Of a stretch of 64,000 nt of DNA, positions 63,447 to 64,000 are shown piece after piece. Location of the stretch: contig VWPU01013670.1 of the NCBI GenBank assembly GCA_013398955.1, forward strand, positions 124,001 through 188,000. The letters are read 5' to 3'. The notes beneath the pieces are model-generated. The model worked only from the letters and a program-made list of their open reading frames with translations. It was not told the origin of the DNA and searched no databases. Source of the DNA: Callaeas wilsoni. Its lineage: Eukaryota; Chordata; Aves; Passeriformes; Callaeidae. How positions within the stretch are numbered: the stretch's first letter is position 1; every line of letters begins with the position of its first letter. The translations under genes were made by a program, and so were the position numbers.

Positions 63447-63818
63447 ACAGAATCATAGAGTGGTAAAAGTTGGAAGACACCTGTTGTCTAGTACACTCAC
63501 CCTGCTCAGGGCAGGGTCATCTACAACTGGTTGTCCAGGGCCAAGTCATCTGGTTTCAAGTATTTCCAGTGACAGAAACTCCACATCCCTCTCAGAGCAA
63601 TCTGTTCTAGAGTTCAATTGCCATTAAAGAAAGAAAACAATCAAACAAAAACTTTTAAGTAGAACTTCCTGGTTTTCAGTTTCTGGCCATTTCCTCTTGC
63701 CCTCTCACTGGACACAACTGAAACAGGCCTAGCCAAATCTCTTTCACTTCTTTCTATCCCATACACATTGATAAAATTTCTCCTGAGCCTTTTCTTCTCC
63801 AAGCTAAACAATCACAGA
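63447..63818 (-). mobile_element. CR1 LINE 3' end, minus strand
   Basis: It starts CACAGAATCATAGAGTGG, the reverse complement of a CR1 terminus, then TTGGAAGACACCTGTTGTCT, CACCCTGCTCAGGGCAGGGT, TTGTCCAGGGCCAAGTCATC, CTCCACATCCCTCTCAGAGC and TCTGTTCTAGAGTTCAA. Further right, TTCCTCTTGCCCTCTCACTG, ACATTGATAAAATTTCTCCT and GAGCCTTTTCTTCTCCAAGC are the antisense of the C-terminal ORF2 region. A locally A-rich segment near 63,626-63,658 is where the copy is most diverged. About 370 bp remain. Confidence 0.93.
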
Positions 63819-64000
63819 ACCTGAGTTTTAAAATTCCAAATTTAATCACCTCCAATTACCTAGAGAAATGTGCTGGTGCAGGAACTGATTTTAAAAAAAC
63901 CTGACCAAACAAAAAGCCTTTACAGGCTGAAATTTGAGGTTGAAATGTAAACCTGCACTGGGACATCTCACTGACAAAATCATGCTCATTTGCAGTGCAG
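63819..64000. other. Terminal unique segment
   Basis: About 180 bp to the window edge. I see nothing in it beyond AT-rich sequence. The CR1 at 63,447-63,818 does not clearly continue. Confidence 0.5.

Overview
This window looks like AT-rich, gene-poor nuclear DNA from a bird, quite possibly a songbird. The evidence is the repeat content. There are several 5'-truncated copies of the CR1 LINE, the dominant avian retrotransposon, with its characteristic ATTCTATG-type 3' end. There are also solo LTRs of avian endogenous-retrovirus type. CpG is scarce and microsatellites are scattered throughout. Nothing bacterial, viral-genomic or organellar is visible: no operons, no Shine-Dalgarno-led genes, no CRISPR array, and no recognisable tRNA or rRNA gene.

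I found no host protein-coding exon that I can support. The open reading frames are short, overlap on both strands and lack recognisable domains. Those that resemble a family lie inside transposable elements. The window is therefore best read as intergenic desert or the inside of a very large intron.

Layout. Positions 1-12,629 are mostly unique AT-rich DNA, with a purine tract (3,050-3,089), a near-perfect hairpin (4,717-4,752), an AT-rich repeat block (about 6,153-6,214), a T/G tract (6,494-6,566) and a G-run (10,126-10,140). Positions 12,630-14,354 hold the richest locus: a plus-strand CR1 with a decayed reverse-transcriptase 3' half, split by a 648-bp solo LTR (13,632-14,279) with recognisable junctions. 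A second CR1 3' end follows at 14,716-14,971 and a third at 21,521-21,686. Positions 21,687-33,428 are unique apart from simple repeats and a 157-codon ORF at 24,215-24,688 that I cannot assign. Positions 33,429-34,143 are a plus-strand LTR with a TATA box, an ATTAAA signal and an internal (ATT)n array. After that, minus-strand CR1 ends lie at 43,472-43,679, 58,580-58,665 and 63,447-63,818. An LTR of about 280 bp, with an octamer motif and AATAAA, lies near 56,015-56,297. A striking 50-bp hairpin with perfect 16-bp outer arms sits at 49,817-49,866.

There is no set of genes here that works together. The history that can be read is one of transposon insertion, truncation, solo-LTR formation and nesting. 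I found no convincing undescribed system. The best leads are the two long hairpins, the nested LTR and the unassigned ORF.
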